A stretch of 64,000 nucleotides of DNA, taken from contig OX381718.1 in NCBI GenBank assembly GCA_947462335.1, forward strand, positions 38,098,976 to 38,162,975, written 5' to 3'. Shown one piece after another: positions 1 to 12,290 of the stretch. Every line of letters starts with the position of its first letter. Within the stretch, counting starts at the first letter, position 1. The notes under the pieces were generated by a model that saw only the letters and a program-made list of their open reading frames with translations, was not told where the DNA came from and ran no database searches. A program made the translations under genes and the position numbers. Origin of the DNA: Harmothoe impar. Its lineage: Eukaryota > Annelida > Polychaeta > Phyllodocida > Polynoidae.

Positions 1-2240
1 AGGATGATGGCGCATCTACCTGCCCCCAATCTGGGAAGGTACTTTGGCAATCAGGTGTATTTCATCACAGCTGATCCCACAATCAGCCCGTGCACCCTGC
101 CGGCCCCTTCCCCACCCCTCGGCCGTTCACTCCAGCCACGCGGTTATGTTCTGCATACATCCATTGTACGGCTCAATCTTCTCGTTATTTACATTATATA
201 ATTATATCCTGCCACCTCTCACATAGATTGCACCTAGAGTTGGCCCCACACGTGCCGTTCTTCACAGCTCCTGTTCAGCTCTAAGGCATAACTCACCTGC
301 CTTAGAGCCGAATCATGTATTACTTAATTTACTCGCCAGGGGTGGGCTTGATGGATATATGGGGGGCATAACTGAGCACAAAATGACGTCACTGGAACCA
401 GAATAGTAATTGTACAGTTACCGGTTTATCTGAGACATTGATATTGATATAGCTGTCTCGAATCAGAGGTCTTGATCAGATTATAGTTTGTAGAGAATCA
501 ACTGTCTTGATTGCTTGGTGAGTATTGAGTCTGCTTGAACATAATATTGAAAATAGGATGACCCATGAATGTGGTACATTTTAGGACCAATGAAAATAAT
601 TAACAAAAATAAATCAGAGTTACTACCTGGCTGTAGGGTCACCAGATAGATGCACACACATAGGGTTTTGGTAGGAGGCAGGTGGGGATGAGCAACTCCT
701 GAGTAGGTGATGAGATGTACGACATGTTGATGTTATCACCTGTACCTACCTGTCTCTACCTGTCTCTACCTGCCTCTACAAAGTACACCTGGCACAGGGG
801 AAGCTATAGGGTGAGTGCTAAGAACTTAACTCATCACCCTGTGTACATGGAGCCATCTTGTCCCCCTCATTACCAACTAGTTGGTCAATGTTGATGAACA
901 AATTGTCAATGTTGGTTCTACTTAGGACCGATTTTTGTACTGAAATCCATGCCAAGTACATGTATGCTGCTGACTAAACCTGTAGACCAAGTATGGGGCA
1001 GTGAACTGGAAGATAGTGGTTATAGCCTCAAGAAAGAACCAGACTTTGGTTCCCTGTCTCCTCATGCCACTGCCACCGGGACACCACAGTCGACGTGTTG
1101 CTCTCCTGTACATGTATAAATGGGGGACCACAACAATACGGATGTAAACATAAACAGATCCTACAGATGTCGCCACTGTCCCCAACCCACACAACAACTT
1201 GGGAATCCCCAGGGGCATGTGGGTCTCAAAGTGTCCCACCATATTGTACACAAGTGTCTGGCAGATGGGAGATAATTACAGAAAAACAATAGGAGAAGGG
1301 GCTAGGTGAGGGGGTGGGGCCCGGGGGTGGGGGAGCACGGGGTAATTGGACTCTAACAAGTGGCCACACCCCGCCCATACAGCTTACTGCCCGGGGAGTA
1401 GACAACATCCAGTGCAGCTTATATCTTTTTACACGTAAAAAAGAGCCTCATCCAAGGGGACTCCCCAGCTGCTTTCTGCATTACCTCCACAGGTGTCTTA
1501 AGGGGTGGGAGGAAGGGGTAGAAAAATGGAAAAGCAAGAGTGAGAAAACCTGATGTGATAATGGATGGGAGTCTTACAAGTGTGTACTGCGCACCGGTCT
1601 TACTCAGTGTCCAGGTGGTGTACACACAACAGGTGCCTGGTTTTTCTATGTGAACCACAGGGAGGTGAGTTATGCCTTTGAGAAAAGCTGTACAGGAGCA
1701 CTGATCAGATGATGGACTGCACGTGTAGTAGGGCCAACTCTAGGTGCACTATAACTGAGGGTGGCAGGAAATAGATATAATAAAAAAAGAAGTACCTGGG
1801 GACAAGGGAAGTGTGATTGAATGGGGTAAAAAAGATTGTGACTTGGGGAGGGGGTGCACGATGGAGGAAAGACTGGGACGAATGGGAGAAGTGGGAAACA
1901 AGAAGGCGGGCAGGCAGCCAGAGAAGCGAGCATTTGAAAAGGGACCGCATAAACACTAACGTAAGCTGCCTCGCCGCGTTATCACAGTGGATTGAAATAT
2001 CATTCCAACTATTTCCCCCCTGTTGGCAGATAGGTGCTAATAAATATGCTGTCTAAACCGGTTTGGAGACAGGTCCCTTCAGAGGAGCTATAGCTCCAAT
2101 GCCAATCTGTGGCGCCCTCGAGCCCACCAACTCATAAAGAGAGGGAAGGATGAACTCTTCTTTCAGCCAACATACGTGGGTTGTTGATCAGAAAGTATGT
2201 GACACTTTAACATAACATGTTATTATTGTTGTCCTTGCAG
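1..2240. other. Upstream noncoding stretch
   Basis: No gene is supported. Notable items are a full CRE palindrome TGACGTCA at 384-391, short CTACCTGTCT tandem repeats near 745-778, and the acceptor at 2240 that implies a noncoding first exon somewhere in this stretch. I could not fix that exon's position. Confidence 0.5.
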
Positions 2241-3519
2241 ATGGCGACTATACCTATCGTGCGCCTGTCGGTGCCGGGTGACAGGGACTACCTGACCATC
2301 ATGGAGAGGACCAAGATGGTGTACGACCAGTTGTTGATGGACAAGAACGCCAAGCTGGTCGAGGCACTCCTCAACAAGAAACAGGTACCTAGTAGTAACC
2401 CTAACACTCTAAATGCGGTATGAAGCCTGCATCATGCCCTCGGTCGTCATGATGCATGACTGCAGCCCTGGCAAGTAACTCACCAGGGCTGCATTCGAGC
2501 ATTATGCCAACCCTGCAGGGCTGAGACACTCCTGAAGTTTCATAATGATGCACCGATGCAGCACAAGTGAGTTACTGACCAGGGCTGCATGGGCACATCA
2601 TGCAGACAAAGCCATATTTTAGCGACATACCATCCTTAAAGGGTTAAGGGCCGCATCGTGCTTTAAGTTGCTATGTCTTTGTCGGCAAGATCCATAACTG
2701 CAGCCCTGCCCAGTAACTCACCATTACTGCATTCATGCATCTTGCCGACCCTACACGGTATTCATACATTCCGGAAGGGCCAGCTTTATGTGTGGTAGCG
2801 GCGCTGACGATTTACTCACCAGGGCTGCATACAAACATCATGATAACCAAGGCCACGATATATTACAGCACTATGCGGCTAGTAATGGCTTAATTAAGTT
2901 TCAATATGATTACACAATAAAGATATATATACCTTATGGTATTTGAAACTTGATAATTCTTGTAGGTAGCATAGCCACATTCGTTTAGAGGTGTTCAAAA
3001 CAAAGCCAACCTCAACACATGAAAAATCGTTGAGATTATAAGAGCATCTTCATTGTTATTTCATTAGTTAGAAACGGTTGTGCGTACTGCATATTTATAT
3101 ACTATCATCAGACAGAGACTGAGCATTGTGTAAGCTAGTGACTATTGTTACAAATGCAGTTATAAAGGGATATCTGAAGTTGATACCTACAGTTCATTAC
3201 CAAAGTTTAAAGTGGTGCTTCCTGCACAATGATGTTCCTCTGCCAATGCTGACCCTGTGTTCATCTGAGTACTTTACTTTACTTCAATCATATCAAACAT
3301 ATTTTCCATTGCTAGGAATTTGATAACCACTGCCAGGGGTTGGCGAAAAAGTCAGAAGCGGAAGCACTGGAGTATGGTGTGCGTGCGCAGGAATACCTAA
3401 ACCGGATGCAGAACGAAAGTGAGGCTGAACTCACCATGTTACAGACCAACTACCAGGGGATGTTGGACAAGATGGCCGACCAGATGGAGGCACAGTGGAA
3501 GCAAAAACATGGGAAATGA
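2241..3519 (+). CDS. Small two-exon coiled-coil protein, paralog 1 (115 aa)
   Basis: The coding exons are 2241-2384 (48 codons) and 3316-3519 (67 codons plus TGA), joined in phase 0 across a 931-bp GT-AG intron (donor CAG|GTACCT, acceptor TTGCTAG|GAA). The ATG directly follows a good acceptor (TCCTTGCAG|ATGGCG), so an untranslated upstream exon is likely. The product is charged and almost wholly helical in character, rich in E, K, Q and M, with no signal peptide or membrane segment. It shares TKMVYDQLL, a GVRAQE.LN.M stretch and a Q-W near the end with the gene at 11648-12290; 46 of 99 ungapped aligned residues match by hand count. This cross-conservation, confined to the spliced reading frame, is the main evidence that it is a real gene. 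I do not recognise the family and assign no function. Coding codons are more GC-rich than the flanks. Confidence 0.85.
2410..2646 (+). repeat. Dispersed palindromic repeat, copy 1 (degenerate start)
   Basis: Contains paired stems built from GCAGCCCTGG and CCAGGGCTGCAT separated by AGTAACTCA, the hallmark shared with 2636-2899, 32884-33130 and 33267-33522. It ends in CCTTAAAGGGTT, which overlaps the start of the next unit. Confidence 0.7.
2636..2899 (+). repeat. Dispersed palindromic repeat, copy 2
   Basis: Begins TTAAGGGCCGCATCGTGCTT and ends near CAGCACTATGCGGCTAGTAA, so the two ends form imperfect terminal inverted repeats. Internal ACTCACCAGGGCTGCAT motifs form hairpins. The same architecture occurs at 32884-33130, which supports a non-autonomous DNA element of about 250 bp. 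Confidence 0.75.
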
Positions 3520-4080
3520 GCATTCTTAAAATGTTTCCACTGTTAATGTTAACTTTTGTGGGGGCGGGTTGGTTGAAGGGTCTGTCGTAGAGAGGAGGGG
3601 CGGATTTCTCACATAATTTGTGTATAATATTTCAACAGGATTCCCTGCCTAATGCGTGTACATGATTAATCACAAGTGTGTGTTTTTCTCCTACCTGTGA
3701 ATGCAGTTTATGCCCCAGAACAATGGTAACCTGATTGTCTGTCAAGAACATGTTTGTTAGAAGCAAACAAACAATCATGTGGATCCATTCAATTATCTAG
3801 AGATCGGACGGAGGAATTCGTTTTCCGACACACTATCACCATTCGGAGATTTTAGTTTAACACCCCGTTTTTTATCCAACCGATTGTATATTATGTTACG
3901 ATATATTGGCAACATATTTCTTACTGTACAAAGATTTTTCTCATTTCATCTGTGAACTGTTCTATTATTATTATTATTATTGTTATCACACTGTAAAGGT
4001 AAAATGTAATTCATAACACACAAGGCTCTTACGAAATAGATTTTAGAACCCACAATTATACAGCTGTATTGTTTTGTGTA

Positions 4081-4919
4081 AATAAATAACTTTTGTTTTG
4101 TAAATAGATTATTAATTTACACATATACCTTTAGTTTGTAATACTATACTATAAGGGAGAGGACCTGTTATGTGCATTGAGTATGGAGTATAAGGATATC
4201 GTTGAAATCGTGCAATATTGTAATGCTGTATAGGTGTCTAAATTCCAGGCAGTTGTTTCATGTCTTGCTAAGTGTATATATTATAGTGAACTAAATGCAT
4301 TATAACATAGTTTTAAAGAAATAGGGATGTTTGCAGAAAATTGCCAAAAGTCGTTAATCTATCATCATGATTCTTAAAATGCATTTTGAACAAAGATACA
4401 TTTCTCTGGTCGGCTAATTCAGATAAAGTAATTCGATTTCAAATGTGACCAGGAGACAATGTCATACGCTAACATATTCAATTACATATCAATCCCGGTG
4501 GTATGGGCTTGTGGCCAATATAAAGCTTATGAAATGATTAACAGCTCCGCATGTGGGGTTTACAGAATTACTGCTTGCAATATGATTCAGTCGATTCACT
4601 GAATAGTCGCAGCAAATACCATGTACAAACATTAAAACGCAGTGTTCTGTTGCTGGTTGTTTTTTATGTTTATATCTTCTCTTTGTTAAATGCACAAATA
4701 ATGAAATGCTTCCATGTATATAGAAATGTCATATCACTACATGATTTCATATAGAGAAATACAATAATAGAGATAACATAGTTTATTCATTGACTTGGTG
4801 CTACTTCAAATCACGTCGCCTTTCAAGTTAGATCACCTGTTGGTTTTATGTATTAAAATACTATTTAAGCAGAAATATTGCATTGTTAGGTAGACTATGA
4901 AGGTGTATGAATAAATAAA
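4081..4919 (+). promoter_or_regulatory. Candidate poly(A) signals for paralog 1
   Basis: AATAAA occurs at 4081-4086 and again at 4910-4919 (two overlapping copies), 0.56 and 1.4 kb after the stop codon. The intervening sequence has no ORF of interest. Which signal is used cannot be told from sequence. Confidence 0.35.
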
Positions 4920-5864
4920 AGAATATCAACTATGTATATTTTATTTCGCTTTTTATTGCACAAAAACACCCCTCTCCACTTTAATATATATCTATGTTAC
5001 TTTTCACATTTAATACTGCTGTCAGTTACTGATCACATCATAACCCCCCCCCCCCACCCTCACCAATCACACTGGTATGTATGGTGAAGTTTCTCTGTAA
5101 GCTTGGTGTGTACCCTGGACAAAGTTGACACCAAGGGTTTTGTATGTACGTCAGCAAAGAGTTGTAGGAAGCTCATTATTATCATAATGCATAGAGAAGT
5201 TGTGGTTATTGAGGGGTAGGACCCTAGGCTTGCTCTCTGTGAGCTATTACTACTATAGTGGCATAAAACTGTGAATTGTTCTTGGACAGTGTTGGATGTG
5301 GGTGAGTGTGTCTATCCCTCTAGTCTCCCTGGAGTCACCAGTCTAGTTTCTATCGTAAACAGCAGGTGGCAGCACAGCGGAAACATCGGTTCGCATCGGT
5401 CCAGCTTCATATCCATCGTCCTGGTGTGTTGAAGGAAGGCTGATAGGGGGAGTAGATAGGCGACCCATGGAGGCAGGTAGGGATGCAGATAGGGTCAGAG
5501 GGTGATTGTGAGAAGGGGCAGATAAGAGTGACAGGTATCTAGAGGGTAGGCATTTGAGGGACATGGGGGAAGACCAGAGTGTAGCGGGTAGGTGGCACTG
5601 GTAGGGGTTTAAAGGAAGAGATCGGTAGTTCTCCACTCATTCATGTGATATTGCTTTTTCACTTTGTTCCATATTAATTATTAACCTATCCTTTCAAAGG
5701 TTGTCAAATTCCTCAATATTATCAAAGGTATAATTTGAAACATACCACAAAGAGCCTCAATGAAAGTTTCCTAAGAACAATCATAACCTGACCTCATGTA
5801 CAAGGATTCCCTTATTTTCTCAGTGGAATTCGCAGCATGTAAGGCTACAAAGAGATGTATTTAA

Positions 5865-5954
5865 AGGGGCATTCTCACCACTCGCACTTAACCACATAAC
5901 AGACTAGAACAGTACTAGAATTGTGAGTGGGATACGCTTGGTGAGAATGCCACT
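5865..5954. mobile_element. 90-bp MITE with TTAA target duplication
   Basis: Terminal inverted repeats AGGGGCATTCTCACCA and TGGTGAGAATGCCACT (15 of 16 positions pair) are flanked on both sides by TTAA (5861-5864 and 5955-5958). A TTAA duplication is typical of piggyBac-type transposition, so this is inferred to be a non-autonomous relative. It has no coding capacity. Confidence 0.8.
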
Positions 5955-7414
5955 TTAAAACAACTTATTCTAGGCACACTTTACGGTTGTAATCAAATAT
6001 ATGATGAGAAAACGTTCGTTGATCTATTTTGTTGCACATCTAAATACTTCTTGCACACTCTCGGGCACTTTCTTTACAAAACTGTCTGTCCGTCCTTGAC
6101 TGTCTCAGTGGATCGTAGCAATCGAAAAGTACTGACTCCGAGTGAGGCATTATAGATACTTCTTTTTCGTCGGTTGCCAGGGACTTGAGGGGTACTTGGT
6201 CTGGGAATTTGGGATCAGAGGTGATGGTCTATAGGTAGGTGGTGGGGTGAGGATGGCCAGGGACAGACAGTCACAAACACCTTTATCGTAAGGTGAGGGT
6301 TGAGTGTCTGTATGTACATCTTTATAGTTTGTAAACACCGGTGTACAGTCACAGACACGTGATGTTCTACAATAGTGTCAATGCAATAATATGTGTTCAA
6401 CATAAACCGCTTCAATAATTTTTAGGCTTACATCTCGGAGGAAGTGAACGTTATAAATACGATAGACAATGCTGTAGGGATTGATCACTTTTTGATAGTA
6501 GAGTCAGCTTGGAGGGGGGGCTAAAAGGGTACCCTTCGCTGCTCGGGGACCAACAAATGGGGACCTCACGTTAGGGATAGGACCCAACATATCTGAGAGG
6601 AGGGGAGAGTGCAGAATAGGCTGGACGTACCCCTCTTGTGTGTGTGTGGGGGGGGGGGGGGGTGAAGTGAAAAAGATCTCCTGGAAACCCCTACTCATCG
6701 TTGTTCAAATCACCACCCCCTTACACAGCACACCCCTCTGGTGGGAAGTGGTCTGTAGAATCCATCAGTCACTCTGAACTACTTAGAGAAGACTGCAGGC
6801 ATTATACCGAGGAGCAAGTCTAAAAGGCCTCTTGAGGAGACAAGTTAAGAGGAGGGGTTTGACCCCACACTGTACCATGATAATCCATTACATGTGTCCA
6901 TACGGATCAAGCCCCTTCCACATAGCAACATGACCCTTCCATAGAAAGGGATGTGGCAGTTTAAAACCTCCTACAAACCTCTTCCAAAGTATGCATGCAT
7001 GTAACATAGAGAAATAAAAAGGAAATATTTATGATTAATCAAAGTCAGTCCTGTGTGTTTGGTAGGTGGCTCGGGTAGCCTGAACTACAGTTATTTGTAG
7101 CCAGTTATCAGACTTTCCCCCAGACCTCCTGTACACCTCCCCTATTTGTTTGTTCAAAACACACGCACACTAGATCTAATTGGGTTATGGAAAAACCGGT
7201 AATTCACCGCCGCAAAATTAAATATTCGCATAGTATTGACGGAATAAATGCAAAGTAATGATGAAAACATGCCCCAACTTTGTTCACATCGTTTATCCAA
7301 GTTACCATGACGCAGCCCTGCTACCCCCACCCCCAGTCCGTCACACCCCACGACGTCTGTGCATGGGACTACTTAGACTGGATCACTCTGGTCATTCACC
7401 ACAACCTCAGCCCA

Positions 7415-7471
7415 TGACCTCCAGGGGTCAACGGTCACAAGGGCAGCAGTCACAAGGTCACGCCAAGGTCA
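7415..7471 (+). promoter_or_regulatory. Nuclear-receptor half-site cluster with a perfect DR5
   Basis: AGGTCA at 7455-7460 and 7466-7471 are separated by exactly five bases (CGCCA), the DR5 layout bound by retinoic-acid-receptor heterodimers in animals. Just upstream are GGGTCA (7425-7430) and CGGTCA (7432-7437), spaced by one base (DR1-like), and a TGACCT half-site at 7415-7420. The site lies 4.2 kb upstream of paralog 2. A regulatory role is inference from the motif arrangement only. Confidence 0.45.
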
Positions 7472-9978
7472 GGCATGGAGAATGGATCAGCCATCTTGAA
7501 TGTATCAATTCAGGTTTTCAGCACCTCCTTCTGGTCCACAAAAATGTGTGGTATTTAAATTAAGGTTGGTGTAAAATACCTTCCTTTGCAGATAATGCCC
7601 TCTGTTAGAGGTTTGTTCACAGATGTTTCCAATGGCTATAGATGTGTATGTGTATGGGAACGTGCTAGTTGGTCTATAGCTATCCTGATCCTTTATCCCT
7701 TCTTAGGCTTTCCCTCATAGAATTCCTGGTCTCTTTTTAATATACTATCTAGAGATTTTAGCCCCAACCCCATCGCATTATGCCATAATCTTGGTCAATA
7801 CTCTCATAACTTATGCCAACTTTACTGAGACAGGGTATAACTATACCAACTGAGCTGAGACAGACTCTAGTTGTCTGTGTTGGATCTCAGTGTTTTGGAT
7901 ATGGATCAGGTACCCTACCCCCACCCCTTGCCCTCCTCCTCCTCAGTGCTAAGAGGTGTAGGTATGCCTCCCCAGGAGAAGATCCACAGGCATATTCTGA
8001 GTTGTGTGGGCAGGAGGAAATAGACAGAAGGGTAGAGAGTGTCAGGGGCAGATAGCATGTCAGGGGTGGGGCAGACAGGCAGGGTGAAGGGGTGCACGGT
8101 TAAGGCTTAGAAGTAGTAGGAGGCAAGGTCAGGCCAAGAGAGTGGATAAAAAGAGAGAGGCAACACAAGAAGAAATTATCCCCGAAGATATACTAAGAAT
8201 GTATAGGTCAGATCACTGTTGTAGAATCATCATTGGGCAATAAGAAAAAGAATGAGAAAAATTTGAGTGAGGAAGGGGAGAATAGCTTCAATAAAGCAAA
8301 AGAGTGTATATGCAAGCTAGGATGGGGAAAGGGATGCAAAAGAATGACGGAAGGAATCAATAAGGCTAGCAATCAAGCAATAAGTGAAGGAAGGAAGGAA
8401 GGAGGCAGGGAAGGCTAAAGGAGGCATTGCAGGCGGCTCAGTACAGGGAATTAGAAGCAGATATTGGGATACAATGAGTCAAGAAAGTAAATAGACACAG
8501 GAGACAAGACACAGAGCCATGTCGCATCCCTCTGTGAGACGTGGTCTGACAGTTATTAAGGAGCCCGAGGCAGCAGGAGGAGCCGTGACCTGTGTCAGTC
8601 AGTGTGACTTGTTTCAACCCCCCCCCTGCCACCCCTCTACAGTCCCATACTGCCAGTAAACACTACAACACCTACAATCTCCTCCCAGGTTCTTCACATA
8701 TAAATGTAACTCTTCTCCAAGCTGCCTGATCATTTCAATAATGGATCACCTGGAACACTGAATCAACACTGATAGTAAATGTGGGGTCTTAAAATGGGTG
8801 GTATCCCCCACTCTGTCAAGCCCCCAAGATAGATAAACTCTCAAGATGTTTACCCTCCTCTGTTAAACTATCAGCTCTCCCCCCTCCCCCACACTCACAT
8901 ATGATAGATGCTGGTCTCTGATCTGCCCGTTTTTACACATTCATGAATAGGACATCTCAGCTTTGGGCAAAGATATAGTTGATAAGTGAGTAAAGGGATC
9001 TGAGAGCTGTGTGCAGATTGGAACGTCACTCTGCTTGTATCTACACCCAGGGAGGGAAAGGACCCAGTCATACAACACATACCTACACAGCTACTCTACA
9101 AATACTACTAACCACCCCCACCACACACTCACATGTCAAACTCATTCCTCATCAGCTGACTATTATTGTGTGGGTGGTATGGAGGAAACAACAGGCAGCA
9201 ATACCCCCTTGTGGGACTTTCTTGAACCATGTGGGAGGTAAAAGGTTCATGGCAATGTGTTCATCCATGGACATCATACACTATACTCTATCCTGAAAAA
9301 TGGGCGAAAATAAGGCAACGATGAATTGTACATGTATTGGCAGACTTCTTGATAAACCATGTGATATCCCGTTTACTATATGCATATAAGAATTATAACA
9401 GTAATGTGGGGGAAAAGCGTTTTCGGATGCTCCACCAACTATGCTCTATACCAGACCCACCAACAGCCTAAACACAAGCCATTACCTATACATTGGTGAA
9501 CATGGCCAATATCATAATTCATTCAAATGGAACCCCTTGAGTGGTGAACCTTTCCCGATCTCGCAAAGGACGTAAGAAACAGAGTATGAATCTGTATGAT
9601 TTCTGCCAACATGAAAATGGGCAAGATAGCATACACAACTGATAATAATTTGATTGCATCACAAAGAAAGTGAAAACACAGTAGGTTTAAAACATGTCTC
9701 CACCTAGAAAAACCGCTCAGAGACAGAGTATGTAAAATACTGGTTTATGGATGGGAGACACGCCCGGTTCACAAAGACATAGTATATACCCCCTCCCCTC
9801 ACCCACCCACACATCCCTCCCACCACCACCCACCCACGACTATATACACGACTACCCCACCTCCACAACACCACAGTACCAGTCATCCAGTCCCCTCCTA
9901 CACTGATACCTCCCCACAACCACCATACAGGACCTGGGACCATTACACTACAGCTGATAAGGTACTATCACACACCTG

Positions 9979-10200
9979 CCTATATAGACCCACCATTTAT
10001 GGACACTGGAGGAGGCTACTTCTATACTACAGGAGAGGTCTCTACCTGGGTGATAGATCCCAGCACCTGGAGCTGTTGTGTGTCTTAGACCGGAGGGACT
10101 GGAGGAGAGGGATCAGGAGAGTAGCCAGTGTCTGTGTGTGGATCTTTAAGGAGGCTGCTGGAGGAGGATTACCAGAGGATCACAATAAGGTGTGTACCTC
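9979..10200 (+). promoter_or_regulatory. Possible promoter and noncoding first exon of paralog 2
   Basis: A CTATATAG box near 9980 is followed by a G/A-rich stretch ending AATAAG|GTGTGT, a fair splice donor, about 1.4 kb upstream of the acceptor CTCTTCCAG that precedes the ATG-bearing exon at 11631. This is a weak prediction from signals alone. Confidence 0.2.
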
Positions 10201-10791
10201 AGTGTGTGGCTGAATGAGGCCTGGGAGGAAGCAGACTGAGTGCCACAGTAAGGGACATCTGTATATATGGATGAAGTGCATTGTGTAGGCCAGTAGGGGG
10301 GATTTGTGCTGAGCTTTTCAGTAGGAGATGGGGAGGATTAGAGATTGAAGATACAGGGTGGATGATTGAGCAAAGAGTATTTACAAGAAACTATTAAAGT
10401 GAACCAGAGAATAACATTGTAAGATTGCCATCACAAACAGCTGTATAAATGTCCATGTGCAGATGGATGAATGAGGGTATGCCTACAGGTCCTAGTTTGG
10501 GATGGTTTGTGTGTGGAAGGAGGGGGGGTAATATCGTATATCGTAGACAAATAGAAGATGGTGTACATATTTTCGTGAACTTATCCTAGGTATGTGAAAG
10601 AAAACAAATGGAACCTCCAGAGGCATATAAGAATACTAGGATCAAGCATGCAGGATGAGTATTTGTTTTTGTGTAGCGACAGGGATGGAAGGGCTATGCT
10701 AATTAGCCTACATGTTGCACACAGATCTTGCATGTTGAACGATTATTTTGGTTTGTAATAATATGTTTGGATAACTGATTAAATTTAAATA

Positions 10792-10977
10792 CAGTCAACC
10801 CCACTTAACAGTTTCCCTTCTAGTTATTGCAGCCACCCCCTCCATTGCAGCCACTTTTCATTGGTTTCATTGTCCCAAACATACTGAACAGAAATCGCCC
10901 CCTCTAATGCAGCCAACCCACCAATGTGGTCATAATTTCGTAGTACCAGGGGTAGCCACATAACAGGGAGTCGACTG
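10792..10977. mobile_element. TA-flanked mariner-like MITE (about 186 bp)
   Basis: The left end CAGTCAACCCCACTTAACAG pairs imperfectly with the right end, TAACAGGGAGTCGACTG. Both ends are bordered by TA (10790-10791 and 10978-10979), the target of Tc1/mariner transposases. Internal GCAGCCACC repeats are present but there is no ORF. Confidence 0.7.
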
Positions 10978-11630
10978 TATGAAACCCTAAGGTTACTACG
11001 AGACCACAACATGTATGGAGGACAGCATAATGTAGATCAGCACCCATCCCCATACCACAGATGAGAAGCTAAGCCAACTCATTTCTTTCACCATTTCTTC
11101 CCTTTCCCAGAATAAAACCTTGACACTGGAAGTCTATCCCTCCGTCCCACTATACCACGCCCCCTCATGTACATTCTCCTACACGTTCCCCTGCCGTTGA
11201 TTCGTCATACTCGGCGCAGGACCTTTCTACAATATATTGGGACAAGGTCAAAAGTATGATAAAATAATGCGTCAGTTCAAATGTCAGTTAATGTAGGCCT
11301 AGTTCAAATACGACGACGCATGTAGCGCCATATGATGATTTAATCAGACCAACAGCAATACCTCACTGCATGTATATGGCTCACACAAACGTGCCTATTT
11401 CAAGGGAGTGGTCATTCTGTAGAGGTGGGGGAGGGGGGCGGGCAAATCCCGGAGATTTGTATTACATTTATACATTAAAGGGGGCTCTTTTGAAAGATTT
11501 CTGACCTCAGGCAGTGTCAATGGGACTTTGCGCATCCCTGCCAATTAAACGCCCTTACCGTGCACAGATACCTCAGCATCATGGTTAAACTTTTAGTCAA
11601 ACATAATAACCCCCCTCTATTCTCTTCCAG

Positions 11631-11647
11631 CGTAAACTAAATCCAAG
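11631..11647 (+). other. 5' UTR part of the ATG exon of paralog 2
   Basis: The polypyrimidine acceptor CTATTCTCTTCCAG ends at 11630, leaving 17 untranslated bases before the ATG at 11648. This parallels the acceptor immediately before the ATG of paralog 1 and suggests both genes have a noncoding first exon. Confidence 0.55.
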
Positions 11648-12290
11648 ATGGCTGTTCAGCTGGAGGCTCCGGTCATTAAGGTGAATGTCCCGGGTAACCG
11701 GTCATACCGCCGGATGGTGGAGCAGACCAAGATGGTGTACGACCAGCTGCTCCTCAAGAGGCGGGACCAGCTCGTACAGGAGATGTACGACCAGAAAGAC
11801 GACTTCGACAAACAGGTACATGCCTACACATTTTATCTAAAATGAATTACTCAATAAATACACGTCAACGATACAAAATAAATGGGTAGAATTCGACGTG
11901 CGACACTGCGACATGGGGATTTTAAAATTCGACCAACACAGACATTTAGACACGCAGTATATCCCTGTAAATTTAATGTTACAAAGTGTAAGCATCATGC
12001 CGACAAATGTTAGATTTTAGTGACATGCCGTCTGTTTAAAGAAAAAAGCACGATATCTGTCATTAAAACCCTTTAAATTCTTTTAAACTTAGGTGAACCG
12101 ACTGGCTGCTAAGAACGAGGGGAAGGGGTTGGAGATCGGGGTCCGTGCCCAGGAGGTCCTTAACAAGATGAAGGAGAAGGGTCTGGCCGAGCTGGCCGAA
12201 CAACGCATGGACTACCAGCAGAAAATGGACAAGATGATCCGCGAGTTTGAGAAACAGTGGAATAACGAGTATGTGGACAAGGAGACATAG
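11648..12290 (+). CDS. Small two-exon coiled-coil protein, paralog 2 (121 aa)
   Basis: Coding exons are 11648-11815 (56 codons) and 12093-12290 (65 codons plus TAG), joined in phase 0 across a 277-bp GT-AG intron (AAACAG|GTACAT and AACTTAG|GTGAAC). The product is charged, helical and without a signal peptide. It aligns without gaps over 99 residues to the gene at 2241-3519; the best blocks are TKMVYDQLL and GVRAQE.LNKM. The intron lies five codons further 3' than in paralog 1, after the DFDKQ residues that align with EFDNH of exon 2 there. Same orientation and 8 kb spacing indicate an old tandem duplication. I cannot name the family. Coiled-coil structure suggests a structural or scaffold role, which is inference only. 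Confidence 0.88.
11991..12041 (+). repeat. Decayed fragment of the palindromic repeat in the paralog 2 intron
   Basis: CATCATGCCGACAAA followed by TTTTAGTGACATGCCGTC and GTTTAAAG matches the 3' part of the repeat copy at about 2597-2640 (CATCATGCAGACAAA, TTTTAGCGACATACCATC, CCTTAAAG), at the equivalent place in the paralog's intron. Confidence 0.55.

Larger units (their letters stand above)
2385..3315 (+). other. Intron of paralog 1, carrying two repeat copies
   Basis: GT-AG intron of 931 bp in phase 0. Its first half is filled by two tandem copies of a dispersed palindrome-rich repeat (see 2410-2646 and 2636-2899). The rest is AT-rich with no recognisable feature. Confidence 0.8.
3520..10789. 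other. 3' UTR and intergenic stretch between the two paralogs
   Basis: No coding region is supported beyond the 3' UTR of paralog 1. It holds the short MITE at 5865-5954, a nuclear-receptor half-site cluster at 7415-7471, C or G homopolymer runs (about 5042-5056 and 6649-6662), and AAGG repeats near 8388-8403. ORFs here are short, unconserved and low in complexity. Confidence 0.6.

Noticed and set aside
384..391. CRE palindrome TGACGTCA (also at 27539-27546) as a regulated promoter
   Set aside because: Single 8-bp sites are expected by chance at this scale, and no promoter features accompany them.
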